Assembly (NCBI GenBank): GCA_030152405.1
Contig: JASLJL010000140.1
Coordinates: 1 to 17,618 of the forward strand
Length of the DNA: 17,618 bases
DNA from: Gordonia sp. (in: high G+C Gram-positive bacteria)
Lineage (GTDB): Bacteria; Actinomycetota; Actinomycetes; Mycobacteriales; Mycobacteriaceae
Direction of reading: 5' to 3'
Position 1 is the first letter of the stretch, and each line of letters opens with the position of its first letter. Shown piece by piece: positions 1-8,096 of the stretch. A program made the position numbers and the translations under genes. The notes below the pieces were generated by a model that worked only from the letters and a program-made list of their open reading frames with translations, was not told the DNA's origin and did not search any database.

Positions 1-1250
1 AGGATCGCCGAGATCGGCACGCCCTGCGGGTCGTCCCACTCCGGAGCCAGCGTCGGGCACTGCGACATCGGGGTGCAGTAGCGGGAGTTCGGGTGAGCGG
101 CCTTCGCGCCGGACTCGGGGGTCCAGTCGTCGCCGCGCCAGTCGATCAGGTGCTCGGGGGCGTCGCCGATGCCCTCCCACCAGACGTCGCCGTCGTCGGT
201 GCGCGCGACGTTCGTGTAGAGGGTGTTGCCCGCCTCGATGGTCTTCATGGCGATGGGGTTGGAGTCCATGCCGGTGCCGGGTGCGACGCCGAAGAAGCCG
301 AACTCCGGGTTGACGGCGTACAGGCGGCCGTCCTCACCGAAGCGCATCCAGGCGATGTCGTCGCCGACGGTCTCGGCGCGCCAGCCCGGCAGGGTCGGCA
401 GGATCATCGCGAGGTTGGTCTTGCCACACGCCGACGGGAACGCGGCGGCGACGTAGTAGACCTTCTCCTCGGGCGAGATGAGCTTGAGGATGAGCATGTG
501 CTCGGCCAGCCAGCCCTCGTCGTGTGCCATGGCCGACGCGATGCGCAGCGCGTAGCACTTCTTGCCCAGGAGCGCATTGCCTCCGTAACCCGAGCCGTAC
601 GACCAGATCACACGGTCCTCGGGGAACTGGACGATGTACTTCTCAGGGTTGCACGGCCACGGGACGTCGGCCTGGCCGGGCTCGAGCGGCGCGCCGACGG
701 TGTGGAGAGCCTTCACGAAGAAGCCGTCGTCGCCGAGCGTCTTGATGACCTCGGGACCGACGCGAGTCATGATCCGCATCGACAGGACGACGTACTCGGA
801 GTCGGTCAGCTCGACGCCCAGCTTCGGGTCGTCGGAGCCGAGCGGGCCCATGCAGAACGGGACCACGTACATGGTGCGGCCGCGCATCGACCCGCGGTAC
901 AGGTCGGTCATCGTCGCACGCATCTCGTCCGGGTCCACCCAGTTGTTGGTGGGTCCGGCGGCTTCTTCAGTCTTCGAGCAGATGAAGGTGCGGGACTCGA
1001 CGCGGGCGACGTCGGCGGGATCGGACAGAGCCAGGAACGAGTTCGGCTTCTTGTCGTCGTTCAGCTTCACCATCGTGCCGGCCTCGACCAACTGGGTGGT
1101 GAGGCGGTCCCACTCCTCGTCGCTGCCGTCCGACCAGACGACCCGATCCGGCTGCGTCAGCTCAGCGACTTCGGCGACCCAGGCGAGCAGCCCGGGGTGG
1201 GTGGTCGGGGCGTTCCCGGGTTCGAGGCCGGGAATGGTCGCAGCGGTCAT
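1..1250 (-). CDS. pckG: Phosphoenolpyruvate carboxykinase (GTP), C-terminus cut off by window edge
   Basis: The enzyme converts oxaloacetate and GTP to phosphoenolpyruvate, CO2 and GDP in the cytosol, the entry step of gluconeogenesis. About 416 residues are present of roughly 606-610 expected, so the C-terminal third lies beyond base 1. The translation starts [20 protein letters not shown]. It holds the substrate-binding stretch [20 protein letters not shown] (about 201-220), the family P-loop FPSACGKTN (271-279, Lys277) and the following metal-binding GDDIAWM motif. The start is fixed by AAGGAG six bases upstream (1257-1262). It is the last gene of a leftward group after the DUF6802-like gene, with a 113-base gap that may hold its own promoter. 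In M. tuberculosis pckA also lies near trmB and mmpL3. Identification is secure. Confidence 0.97.
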   Translation of the reverse strand, partial: MTAATIPGLEPGNAPTTHPGLLAWVAEVAELTQPDRVVWSDGSDEEWDRLTTQLVEAGTMVKLNDDKKPNSFLALSDPADVARVESRTFICSKTEEAAGPTNNWVDPDEMRATMTDLYRGSMRGRTMYVVPFCMGPLGSDDPKLGVELTDSEYVVLSMRIMTRVGPEVIKTLGDDGFFVKALHTVGAPLEPGQADVPWPCNPEKYIVQFPEDRVIWSYGSGYGGNALLGKKCYALRIASAMAHDEGWLAEHMLILKLISPEEKVYYVAAAFPSACGKTNLAMILPTLPGWRAETVGDDIAWMRFGEDGRLYAVNPEFGFFGVAPGTGMDSNPIAMKTIEAGNTLYTNVARTDDGDVWWEGIGDAPEHLIDWRGDDWTPESGAKAAHPNSRYCTPMSQCPTLAPEWDDPQGVPISAI

Positions 1251-1256
1251 GCGGAG

Positions 1257-1262
1257 CTCCTT
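1257..1262 (-). promoter_or_regulatory. Ribosome binding site of pckG
   Basis: On the minus strand AAGGAG lies six bases before the ATG at 1250-1248. This is a near-ideal Shine-Dalgarno sequence and it fixes the pckG start. Confidence 0.85.
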
Positions 1263-1270
1263 GGTAACGG

Positions 1271-1286
1271 CGGTGCCTGCGCACCG
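1271..1286 (-). other. Small hairpin in the pckG leader
   Basis: CGGTGC (1271-1276) and GCACCG (1281-1286) form a perfect 6-bp stem with a 4-base loop. It would sit in the pckG 5' leader, nine bases before the AAGGAG. It could affect translation, or it could be a chance structure in GC-rich DNA. A -10-like TATCCT lies upstream (1313-1318, minus strand) with no convincing -35. Confidence 0.35.
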
Positions 1287-1363
1287 TTGCTCACCGGGCG
1301 CAGTTGTCCACGAGGATACGCGCTCCTAACGGACATCCGGCAGTCGGGACAGCGAGGAATCCG

Positions 1364-1666
1364 TCACTCAAGCCGACCGAGTGACGTAGGACTCCATGGA
1401 AGGCTCTCCCGGTCGGCGTCGACCACCCGGACCGTCCCGTCCGGACGCAACTCGGTGAGGCGGTCCACCCGACCGTCTCCGTCCGTGTCGGTGAGCACCA
1501 CGTGATCACCGTCGAGCTCGCTCGTCACCGAGTCGGCGACACCGTCGCCGTCGGCGTCCAGATCGGCGGGTCCGAGGTCCCACAGTGATCCGTCGTCGTA
1601 CGTCCACAACGAGTCGGCGGGGTCCGGGGTGACCTCGTCGGGATCTGACACGAACCAGTCGTCCAT
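1364..1666 (-). CDS. DUF6802-like small acidic protein with two Ca-binding-type repeats
   Basis: This is a 100-residue, strongly acidic protein with no signal peptide or membrane segment. Two short aspartate-rich loops stand out: DLDADGDGVADS at 35-46 and DTDGDGRVDRL at 60-70. Their DxDxDG spacing resembles EF-hand or thrombospondin-type-3 calcium loops. The remainder is rich in Trp, Asp and Gly. I associate this pattern with the DUF6802 family of mycolic-acid actinobacteria, from memory. It lies 26 bases after the membrane-protein gene and 113 bases before pckG, so it may be cotranscribed with the former. AAAGG precedes the ATG by about five bases. Calcium binding is inferred from the repeats; the role is unknown. 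Confidence 0.8.
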   Translation of the reverse strand: MDDWFVSDPDEVTPDPADSLWTYDDGSLWDLGPADLDADGDGVADSVTSELDGDHVVLTDTDGDGRVDRLTELRPDGTVRVVDADRESLPWSPTSLGRLE

Positions 1667-1692
1667 CAGCGCCTTTCTCGTCCCTCATAAGG

Positions 1693-2793
1693 TTAGACGC
1701 GCCGGGCGGCCGTTCGGTTCCATATCTCCCGGCCGGCGTGCGCCTCGACCGCCGCGACCCGGGCGACGAGCCGATGTTCGAGCGCGGTCCGCGACAGTCC
1801 GACGGTGTCGACCGTCCATCGTCGCAGCGCGGTGCGCGCGCCCGCCGTGCGCCGGACCCCGACGACCCACGCGGCGAGGAGGAGACCGACGGCCGCCGTC
1901 ACGACGCCGCCGAGGAACCAACCCTCGACGATCGGCGCCACCAGCATCCGACCCGCTCCGAACCCCGCGGTGACTCCCAGCAACAGGACCAGAGCGTCCT
2001 CGGCGCCTCCGGAGCGTCGGGGCGGCGCCTGGATGGACGCGGCCACGGGCCCGACCGGAACGTCGGCGGTGTCCATGCCCGGCAGGCCGATCGCCGCAAC
2101 GCGCCTGACGTGCCGGATCCGTTCGTCGAGCGTCGTCTCGGCGACCGCCGACACCGCGTCCAACGACTCGACGACCCACGCGCAGTACGCGTCGTTATCG
2201 CGTCGGCGCACCCGCGAGCACGCCTGATCGGCGGAGACCGCCAACGCCTGCGCCGACTCACGAGCCGCGGTGACCGCCTCCGTGCGCGCAGCCGCGAGTC
2301 CCGCCCGAAGTCCCGTGAGCCGCTCCGAACGCCCCGGCCCGGGCTCCGACCTCGGTGCAGCGGACGACGGTGCAGCGGAAGACGCGACAGCCGGGAGCGG
2401 ACGCATCGCGGTCGGCGACGACCGGGCGCCGCGGACCGGCGGACCGGTGTCTGGATGTCCGCACCACTCGACGAGATCGTCGACGCCTGCACCGTCGGCG
2501 ACCGACACCGCGAACAGCGCGAGACGACGGTCCGGGTCGAGCGCCTCTCGCGCGCGGGCCGCCGCAGCGGGCCAGTCCGGATCGCGTTCGGCGTCACAGA
2601 TCACCAGCGCTGTCGGCACTGCGTCGTCGGCCGAGCTGTCGAGGGCCTCGAACTCCTCCGATCCGACGTCGGACGTCGGATCGATCACCAGGATCGCCGC
2701 GTGGCATCCGGTCGTGTCGACGTCCACCCCGCGCGCGACGATCAGGTCGGCGAGCCGGTCGGCGCCGATACCCGCGACCGCGACCCCGGTCAT
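1693..2793 (-). CDS. Membrane protein of unknown function, partner of the upstream P-loop protein
   Basis: A 366-residue protein starting MTGVAVAGIG. The N-terminal 120 residues look like a nucleotide-binding fold without a P-loop: hydrophobic strands at about 32-38 (ending in Asp38) and 61-67 (TALVICD, resembling the strand before a GTPase G4 motif). A Ser/Pro/Ala-rich linker (about 120-160) and an Ala-rich helical region follow. Two adjacent transmembrane helices (about 266-286 and 292-312) and a short basic C-terminal helix end the protein. The ATG overlaps the upstream stop as ATGA, indicating translational coupling; a longer reading frame to 3021 is an unlikely start. By position it corresponds to Rv0209 or Rv0210 beside M. 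tuberculosis pckA (from memory). Function is unknown. Confidence 0.82.
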   Translation of the reverse strand: MTGVAVAGIGADRLADLIVARGVDVDTTGCHAAILVIDPTSDVGSEEFEALDSSADDAVPTALVICDAERDPDWPAAAARAREALDPDRRLALFAVSVADGAGVDDLVEWCGHPDTGPPVRGARSSPTAMRPLPAVASSAAPSSAAPRSEPGPGRSERLTGLRAGLAAARTEAVTAARESAQALAVSADQACSRVRRRDNDAYCAWVVESLDAVSAVAETTLDERIRHVRRVAAIGLPGMDTADVPVGPVAASIQAPPRRSGGAEDALVLLLGVTAGFGAGRMLVAPIVEGWFLGGVVTAAVGLLLAAWVVGVRRTAGARTALRRWTVDTVGLSRTALEHRLVARVAAVEAHAGREIWNRTAARRV

Positions 2794-3455
2794 GACGCCG
2801 CCCCGCGCAGGATCGCTTCCGCCAGGTCTCGGTCCGATCCCCGAGCGGCGGCGAGTCGCAGTTCGGCGCGGAGCCTGCGGTCCCGCGCCAGCCCGACCTC
2901 GGTGGACGCCGCCCGGATCGCCGGAGCGAGTGCATCGATTCCGCTGATCTCCCGCAGCCGCGCGGCGAGGTCGTCCGCCGTGGGCTCGTCGAGATCTCGG
3001 GCGCAGGCCGCCGCGGCGCACCCGAAGCGGCGCAGCACGTCGACGTCCACCGGATCCCGGGTGAGCGCGACGACATCGGACGGCCCGACAGTCGCCGATG
3101 CGAGCAGCCCCGACACCGGGTGGACGGGCACACCGAGGCGGGCTGCCGCACGCTCCGCGAGGGCCGCCGGATCGTCACGGAGGTCGGCTTTTCCCGCGAC
3201 CACGATCAGCGGCCCGCGGCACGACGCCACCGCGTCGAGGTCGCAGCGTCGGACCTCCGCGCCGATCACCCGGATGGTCAGATCCGCCTCACCTGGCGGC
3301 GATCCCTCGTCGATCACCGAGGTGGACAGCCGAAACCGTGATCGCACAGCGGCTGCCAGAGTGTTCTTCCCCGTCCGCCCATGACCTCCCACCGCCACCG
3401 ACAGCGGCGCGTTCCGACGTTCACAGGCACGTGCGACCGCACTGTCCACAGGCAT
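2790..3455 (-). CDS. P-loop/GTPase-like protein of unknown function
   Basis: A 221-residue soluble protein. Residues 24-32 read GHGRTGKNT, a Walker A motif (GxxxxGK) whose usual Ser/Thr after Lys30 is Asn31, with Thr next. A strand then ends in VVAGKAD (Lys89, Asp91), which resembles the NKxD guanine-specificity motif of TRAFAC GTPases, with Gly for Asn. No clear DxxG motif is visible. The rest is Ala/Arg-rich and helical. It begins the leftward group, diverges from trmB and ends in an ATGA overlap with the membrane protein, so the two probably act together. A GGGGGAGG run a few bases upstream of the ATG supports the start. It is syntenic with the unnamed genes between pckA and trmB in mycobacteria. 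Nucleotide binding is plausible; the role is unknown. Confidence 0.82.
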   Translation of the reverse strand: MPVDSAVARACERRNAPLSVAVGGHGRTGKNTLAAAVRSRFRLSTSVIDEGSPPGEADLTIRVIGAEVRRCDLDAVASCRGPLIVVAGKADLRDDPAALAERAAARLGVPVHPVSGLLASATVGPSDVVALTRDPVDVDVLRRFGCAAAACARDLDEPTADDLAARLREISGIDALAPAIRAASTEVGLARDRRLRAELRLAAARGSDRDLAEAILRGAAS

Positions 3456-3475
3456 CGCCGACCACCTCCCCCAAG

Positions 3476-3487
3476 GTCGAATTCGAC
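3476..3487. promoter_or_regulatory. Perfect 12-bp palindrome in the trmB divergent promoter region
   Basis: GTCGAATTCGAC is a perfect palindrome in the 68-base gap between the divergent P-loop gene and trmB. Its position suits an operator for either promoter. No regulator family is recognised, and a 12-bp palindrome can occur by chance. Confidence 0.3.
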
Positions 3488-3523
3488 GCTACCTGCGGTG
3501 TCGGTTACCTGCAGGGCTTTCGA

Positions 3524-4309
3524 ATGCGACACCATATAGAGGTGAACAACGACGAGAACCAGGACAACTCTCGCCTGTATCCGCGTGTGACGAGCTTCCG
3601 ATTCCGACGCGGCGCCCTCACCGCCGGGCAGAAGCGCAACTGGGAGACCATCTGGCCGACACTCGGCCGCGACCTCCTGACCGGCACGGATGCCTCCGAT
3701 GAGCCTCCCTTGAACCGCGAGGAGTGGTTCGGGCGCGACGCTCCGCTCGTCATCGAGGTCGGCAGCGGCACCGGCATCTCCACCGCCGCGATGGCCGAGG
3801 AGGAACCGGACGTCGACGTCGTCGCCGTCGAGGTGTACCAGCCCGGTCTCGCGCAGCTCGTCGGACTCGTCGACCGCGCGGGACTGACGAACGTCCGGAT
3901 GATCCGCGGCGACGCGACCGTCGTGCTCAGCGAGCTCGTCGCCCCGAACAGCCTCACCGGCGTCCGCGTGTTCTTCCCGGACCCGTGGCCGAAGACCCGC
4001 CACCACAAACGGCGCTTCCTCCAGTCCGGGACGATCGAGCTGATCGCCGACCGCCTGCGTCCGGGCGGCGTCCTGCACATCGCGACCGATCACGCCGACT
4101 ACGCGTTGTGGATCGCCGAACTCCTGGCCACCCAGCGAGCCGATCGGGCACATGTCGTGCCGTTGACGTTCGATTCCCCGATCCTTCTGGACCGTCCGAC
4201 GACTAAGTTCGAGGGGCGGGCTCAGGTGGAGGGCCGCGACGTCAACGAGTTCGTCTACGTCAAACCGTTCCCGCGGGAGACGAGTCGAACGCAGGAGGAT
4301 CAGGTATGA
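3524..4309 (+). CDS. trmB: tRNA (guanine-N7)-methyltransferase
   Basis: TrmB transfers a methyl group from S-adenosylmethionine to N7 of G46 in the tRNA variable loop. The 261-residue protein carries the SAM-binding loop VIEVGSGTG (76-84), an acidic strand end at AVE (about 101-103), the family motif FPDPWPK (151-157) followed by a basic HHKRRF stretch, and the C-terminal TKFEGRA (227-233), close to the usual TKFExRG. I chose the ATG at 3524, with AGGG seven bases upstream. A GTG at 3542 is a possible alternative, and the frame also stays open far upstream into the divergent gene, which is not a credible start. The stop overlaps the next ATG (ATGA, 4306-4309). The same neighbours, NYN nuclease and mmpL3, occur in M. 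tuberculosis (Rv0208c to Rv0206c). Confidence 0.95.
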   Translation: MRHHIEVNNDENQDNSRLYPRVTSFRFRRGALTAGQKRNWETIWPTLGRDLLTGTDASDEPPLNREEWFGRDAPLVIEVGSGTGISTAAMAEEEPDVDVVAVEVYQPGLAQLVGLVDRAGLTNVRMIRGDATVVLSELVAPNSLTGVRVFFPDPWPKTRHHKRRFLQSGTIELIADRLRPGGVLHIATDHADYALWIAELLATQRADRAHVVPLTFDSPILLDRPTTKFEGRAQVEGRDVNEFVYVKPFPRETSRTQEDQV

Positions 4310-4962
4310 CCGCACCCGAGTTCGCGGAGACGCTGTCCGGAACGAGCGATGTGAAGCGCGTCCTGCTGATCTGGGACGCCCCGAACATGGACATGGGCCT
4401 CGGCAGCCTGCTCGGCGGCCGCCCGACCGCGGCGCACCGGCCCCGCTTCGACGCACTCGGCCGGTGGATGCTGCAGCGGACCGCGGCGATCAGCGCGGGA
4501 AACCGTGCGGAGGCCGAGCCCGAGGCGACGGTGTTCACGAACATCGCGCCCGGCAGCGCCGATGTGGTCCGCCCGTGGGTGGAGGCGCTGCGGAACGTCG
4601 GTTACGCGGTCTTCGCGAAGCCGAAGCTCACCGAGGACAGCGACGTCGACGCCGACATGCTCGATCACCTGCAGGTGAGAAGGCACACACCGGGCCTCGC
4701 GGGCGTGATCGTCGCATCGGCCGACGGGCAGGCGTTCCGGGAGCCGCTGCTCGAACTCGCGGGCGAGGGCGTGCCCGTCACCGTGATCGGTTTCCGCGAG
4801 CACGCCAGCTGGGCGTTGACCGCCGATGAGCTGGAGTTCGTCGATCTCGAGGAGATCCCGGGAGTGTTCCGGGAGCCGTTGCCCCGGATCAGCCTCGACT
4901 CCCTGCCCGACGACGGTGCATGGCTCACGCCGTTCCGTCCGCTCAGCGCACTGCTCAAGTAG
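4306..4962 (+). CDS. NYN-domain protein (PIN-like putative RNase)
   Basis: A 218-residue protein of the NYN family, a PIN-like fold that uses clustered acidic residues and metal to cleave RNA. Candidate catalytic acids are Asp24 in LLIWDAPNMD (20-29), the acidic cluster DSDVDADMLD (111-120) and Asp140 in ASADGQAF (138-145). The pattern of strand-Asp-Asn, then DxDxD, then SxD is typical of NYN domains. A short Pro-rich C-terminal tail follows. It overlaps trmB by four bases, so it is translationally coupled to a tRNA-modification gene; a tRNA or rRNA substrate is only a guess. It corresponds to Rv0207c of M. tuberculosis. mmpL3 begins 74 bases downstream. Confidence 0.88.
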   Translation: MTAPEFAETLSGTSDVKRVLLIWDAPNMDMGLGSLLGGRPTAAHRPRFDALGRWMLQRTAAISAGNRAEAEPEATVFTNIAPGSADVVRPWVEALRNVGYAVFAKPKLTEDSDVDADMLDHLQVRRHTPGLAGVIVASADGQAFREPLLELAGEGVPVTVIGFREHASWALTADELEFVDLEEIPGVFREPLPRISLDSLPDDGAWLTPFRPLSALLK

Positions 4963-5020
4963 GGGTTGCCGCTTTTTCTCAGGTGAAACTGGGACAATCG
5001 GAATTTCGAGTGTCCGCGAC

Positions 5021-5029
5021 AAGGAAGGA
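5021..5029 (+). promoter_or_regulatory. Ribosome binding site that fixes the mmpL3 start
   Basis: AAGGAAGGA ends seven bases before the GTG at 5037. The reading frame is open back to an ATG at 4920 inside the NYN gene, but this site and the match of the following residues to the MmpL3 N-terminus support GTG 5037. Confidence 0.8.
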
Positions 5030-5036
5030 AGCCGGC

Positions 5037-8000
5037 GTGTTCGGAACGATCGGCTCATTCGTGTACCGAATGCGCTACACCGTCATCGCTGTGCTCATCG
5101 CGCTGATGGGTGGCCTCGGACTCTACGGCATGGACTTGCCGAAGCATCTGTCGCAGAGCGGCTGGTTCGACCCCAACTCGGAGTCGGTGACCGGTTCCGT
5201 CGTCGCCGACAAGGCGCTGGGGCGCGATCACAAGTCCGACGTGATCCTCCTGGTCAGCCCGCCCGACGGCACGCTCGTCGACGATCCGTCGTTCGACAAG
5301 ACGATGCAGAAGATCGTCGACGACCTGCTCGCCGAGCATCCCGACGTGGTGAGCCGTGACGTCGACGAGGCGCACGCGGGTCTGATCAGCCCCTTCGACG
5401 AGATCACGAACTCCGCCGACCAAGCCGCGGCCGACGTCAAACGCGAGCGGATGTGGACCGCCGACCGCAAACACGGCTTCGTCTCCATCGGCGTCGCAGG
5501 CAACGACGACACGACGATCCTGAACAACTACAAGAAGATCGAGCCGTTCTTCGACGGCCTCGCCGAGCGGTACAACCTGCCCGGCACACAGTTCGAACTC
5601 GCAGGTCTTCAGCCGATCGCCGGCGCGATGAGCGCGGGCATGGACGCGGACATCCACCGGGCGGAGGTCATCGCGCTGCCGGTGGTCGCCCTGATGCTGC
5701 TCTTCGTCTTCGGCGGTGTGGTCGCCGCGATCTTGCCGGTGTTCATCGGCGGACTGACGATCGCGGGCTCGCTCGGCATCACCAAGCTCATCGCGCAGGC
5801 GACCGAGCTCAACATCTTCGCCCAGTCGGTGATCACACTCATCGGGCTGGGCATCGCGATCGACTACGGCCTGTTCATGGTCAGCCGATTCCGCGAAGAA
5901 CTCGCCGAGGGCTACACGGTCAAGGCCGCGGTCCGAAGATCGGTGATGACGTCTGGTCAGACGATCGTGTTCTCGGCGACCATCATCGTCGCAGCTCTCG
6001 CGTGTCTGCTGATGTTCCCGCAGGCGTTCCTGAAGTCCGTGGCGTTCGGCGCGATCGCGTCGGTCGGGTTGGCGGCACTGTTGTCGGTCACGGTCCTGCC
6101 CGCGATCCTCGCGATCCTCGGGCGACGTGTCGACGCACTGAGCGTCCCGTTCCTCAAGCGCACCCGCACTCGCGAGGAGGTCGAGGAGGGCTTCTGGGGC
6201 AAGCTCGCGACGTGGGTGATGAAGCACCCGCTGAAGACCGCGATCCCCACCGTCCTGCTGCTGTTGGCCCTGATCATCCCGTTCGGCAACATCGCGTTCG
6301 GCGGACTGAGCGAGAAACTGCTGCCCCCGGACAACGGCAATCGCGTCGCGCAGGAGCACTTCGACAAACTGTTCCCGACCGAGCGAACCGAAGAGCTGAA
6401 GCTGGTCGTGATGTACGACCAGAACGGCGACGACGTCGCGGGCAAGCTGCAGGCGATCGCCGACGAGGCCAACAAGATCCCCGGCTTCACCAAGCAGTTC
6501 TCCCCCGACGCCTCGCTCGGCGGCCAGGACGGTGTGTACGGCGACGAGGAAGTCGGCCAGGGTGTCACCCAGATGTCCGCGGGCCTCGTCGATCGAAACA
6601 CCGCAGCGGAGGCCATCAAGGAGCTCCGAAACATCGACAAGAAGGGCCTCACCGTCTACGTGGCGGGGACTCCCGCGTTGACGCAGGACTCCATCGACTC
6701 GCTGATGGCACTTCTTCCGTTCATGGCGATCCTGCTCGTCTCCGTGACCGGTCTGCTCATGTTCTTGGCGTTCGGATCGATCATCCTGCCGATCAAGGCC
6801 GCACTGATGACCGCGCTCGGCCTCGGGTCGACGCTCGGCATCCTGACGTGGATCTTCATCGACGGCAACGGTGCGTCGATCGCCAACTTCACGCCCGGAC
6901 CGCTGTTCGCGGCGATCCTGGTGTTGATCATCGCGATCATCTACGGCCTGTCGACCGACTACGAGATGTTCCTGTTGTCCCGCATGGTGGAGGCGCGCCA
7001 CGGCGGCGCCTCGACCACTGAGGCGATCAGATCGGGAACCGCCCACACCGGTGGCATCATCACCGCCGCCGCCGCGATCCTCGTGGTCGTGACCGGCGCG
7101 TTCGGCCTGTCCGACATCGTGATGATGAAGTACATCGCGTACGGCATGATCGCGGCGCTCGTCCTCGACGCCACGGTGATCCGCATGCTGCTCGTGCCGT
7201 CGGTGATGAAGCTCCTGGGCGACGACTGCTGGTGGTCGCCCCGCTGGATGCAGCGTCTCCAGCAGAAGATCGGTCTCGGCGAGACGATCCTGTCCGACGA
7301 GCCCGACCAGAAGGAGCACACCCGGTACGACCAGGCGGCGTTCAGCTCGGGCGGCGTAGTCGCGGCCGCGGAGGCCCCGACCACCACGATGCGGCGGTTG
7401 ACGGTCGACGAGCCGTCGTCCGACTCCGCGGGGTCACGCCGTCCCGCCGACCCCAAGGCGAACGTGGAGAGCACCCTCGACGAGCTGATCGACGACGACG
7501 CACCGAAGGTGACGCCGGAGCCGTCGCGCAAGAGCAGTGGTCCCGACACCGGCTCGTGGCGTCTCGGTGCAGGCGGCGTCCGACAGACGGCGCCGTCCGC
7601 ACCGTCGCAGACACCGGCGTCGAAGCCGGTGCCTCCGCAGCCCCCGGTGACCGTGTCGAAGGCTCGTACCGCTCCGGGTCGCCCACAGCCCGCCGCGGGA
7701 CGCCCCCCGGTGACGACGGCTCCGGGAGCCGAATCCGGAACCTGGCAGCCACCCGCTCGCAGGCCCGCGCCTCCGGCGCAGCGCCCGCAGGCGCCGTCGC
7801 GACCCACGTCCGCGCCGATTCCGACCCAGCGGCCCGCCCCGGCACAGCGACCCGCGCCGCCGCAGCAGCCGGCCCAGCGGCCGACCGCCGCACCGAAGCC
7901 GTCCGCACCCGTACAGGCGGCGCCGAGCACTCCTACCGAACCGCCGGAGTCCCAGGCGTCGGCTCGGTCGGCGCGGGAGCTGCGACCCGACCGGGGCGAC

Positions 8001-8069
8001 GAGGGGAACCAGATCAGCGTCCAGGAGCTGCTGCGCAGAAGCCGGGCACGTCAGGCGGACCAGGACTGA
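5037..8069 (+). CDS. mmpL3: MmpL3-type RND transporter, trehalose monomycolate exporter
   Basis: MmpL3 flips trehalose monomycolate across the inner membrane for mycolate layer assembly and is driven by protons. The 1010-residue protein begins (M)FGTIGSFVYRMRYTVIAVLI, matching the M. tuberculosis N-terminus. Two RND repeats are clear, each with a large periplasmic domain and a transmembrane bundle. The proton-relay pairs are Asp276-Tyr277 in GIAIDYGLF and Asp641-Tyr642 in GLSTDYEMF, equivalent to Asp256-Tyr257 and Asp645-Tyr646 of mycobacterial MmpL3. The membrane part ends near residue 725. A cytosolic tail of about 275 residues follows and is Pro/Gln/Ala-rich between about 850 and 970. The GTG start follows a strong Shine-Dalgarno. 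The NYN-mmpL3 order is conserved with M. tuberculosis. A GACAAT hexamer at 4993-4998 could be a -10, without a well-spaced -35. Confidence 0.97.
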   Translation: MFGTIGSFVYRMRYTVIAVLIALMGGLGLYGMDLPKHLSQSGWFDPNSESVTGSVVADKALGRDHKSDVILLVSPPDGTLVDDPSFDKTMQKIVDDLLAEHPDVVSRDVDEAHAGLISPFDEITNSADQAAADVKRERMWTADRKHGFVSIGVAGNDDTTILNNYKKIEPFFDGLAERYNLPGTQFELAGLQPIAGAMSAGMDADIHRAEVIALPVVALMLLFVFGGVVAAILPVFIGGLTIAGSLGITKLIAQATELNIFAQSVITLIGLGIAIDYGLFMVSRFREELAEGYTVKAAVRRSVMTSGQTIVFSATIIVAALACLLMFPQAFLKSVAFGAIASVGLAALLSVTVLPAILAILGRRVDALSVPFLKRTRTREEVEEGFWGKLATWVMKHPLKTAIPTVLLLLALIIPFGNIAFGGLSEKLLPPDNGNRVAQEHFDKLFPTERTEELKLVVMYDQNGDDVAGKLQAIADEANKIPGFTKQFSPDASLGGQDGVYGDEEVGQGVTQMSAGLVDRNTAAEAIKELRNIDKKGLTVYVAGTPALTQDSIDSLMALLPFMAILLVSVTGLLMFLAFGSIILPIKAALMTALGLGSTLGILTWIFIDGNGASIANFTPGPLFAAILVLIIAIIYGLSTDYEMFLLSRMVEARHGGASTTEAIRSGTAHTGGIITAAAAILVVVTGAFGLSDIVMMKYIAYGMIAALVLDATVIRMLLVPSVMKLLGDDCWWSPRWMQRLQQKIGLGETILSDEPDQKEHTRYDQAAFSSGGVVAAAEAPTTTMRRLTVDEPSSDSAGSRRPADPKANVESTLDELIDDDAPKVTPEPSRKSSGPDTGSWRLGAGGVRQTAPSAPSQTPASKPVPPQPPVTVSKARTAPGRPQPAAGRPPVTTAPGAESGTWQPPARRPAPPAQRPQAPSRPTSAPIPTQRPAPAQRPAPPQQPAQRPTAAPKPSAPVQAAPSTPTEPPESQASARSARELRPDRGDEGNQISVQELLRRSRARQADQD

Positions 8070-8083
8070 CACCGCCCATAGCC

Positions 8084-8089
8084 TAGGCT
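8084..8089 (+). promoter_or_regulatory. -10 element, probable leaderless start of the YbhN-like gene
   Basis: TAGGCT fits TANNNT and ends seven bases before the ATG at 8097. No Shine-Dalgarno lies between. Transcription would start at or one base before the start codon, so this gene may be expressed separately from mmpL3, which ends at 8069. Confidence 0.5.
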
Positions 8090-8096
8090 GGACTCC

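Noticed and set aside
93..1505. Long plus-strand open frame (470 codons) over pckG
   Set aside because: Low-complexity Arg/Gly/Val/Asp translation typical of the antisense of a high-GC gene; the minus strand encodes clear PEP carboxykinase motifs.
1738..3384. Plus-strand open frame of 548 codons
   Set aside because: Arg/Ser/Pro-rich translation with no domain; it is antisense to the two coupled minus-strand genes, which have good starts and plausible folds.
4966..4998. mmpL3 promoter TTGCCG / GACAAT
   Set aside because: The spacer would be 21 bases, too long for a normal promoter; no better -35 was found, so it is not listed as a feature.
5055..7319. Minus-strand open frame of 754 codons opposite mmpL3
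   Set aside because: His/Asp/Arg/Gln-rich shadow of the MmpL3 frame with no recognisable protein features.
7560..7960. Pro/Gln/Ala-rich repeats in mmpL3 as a possible tandem repeat or CRISPR-like array
   Set aside because: The repetition is at the level of residue composition (AQRPAP-like units) with no regular DNA period or conserved spacer structure.
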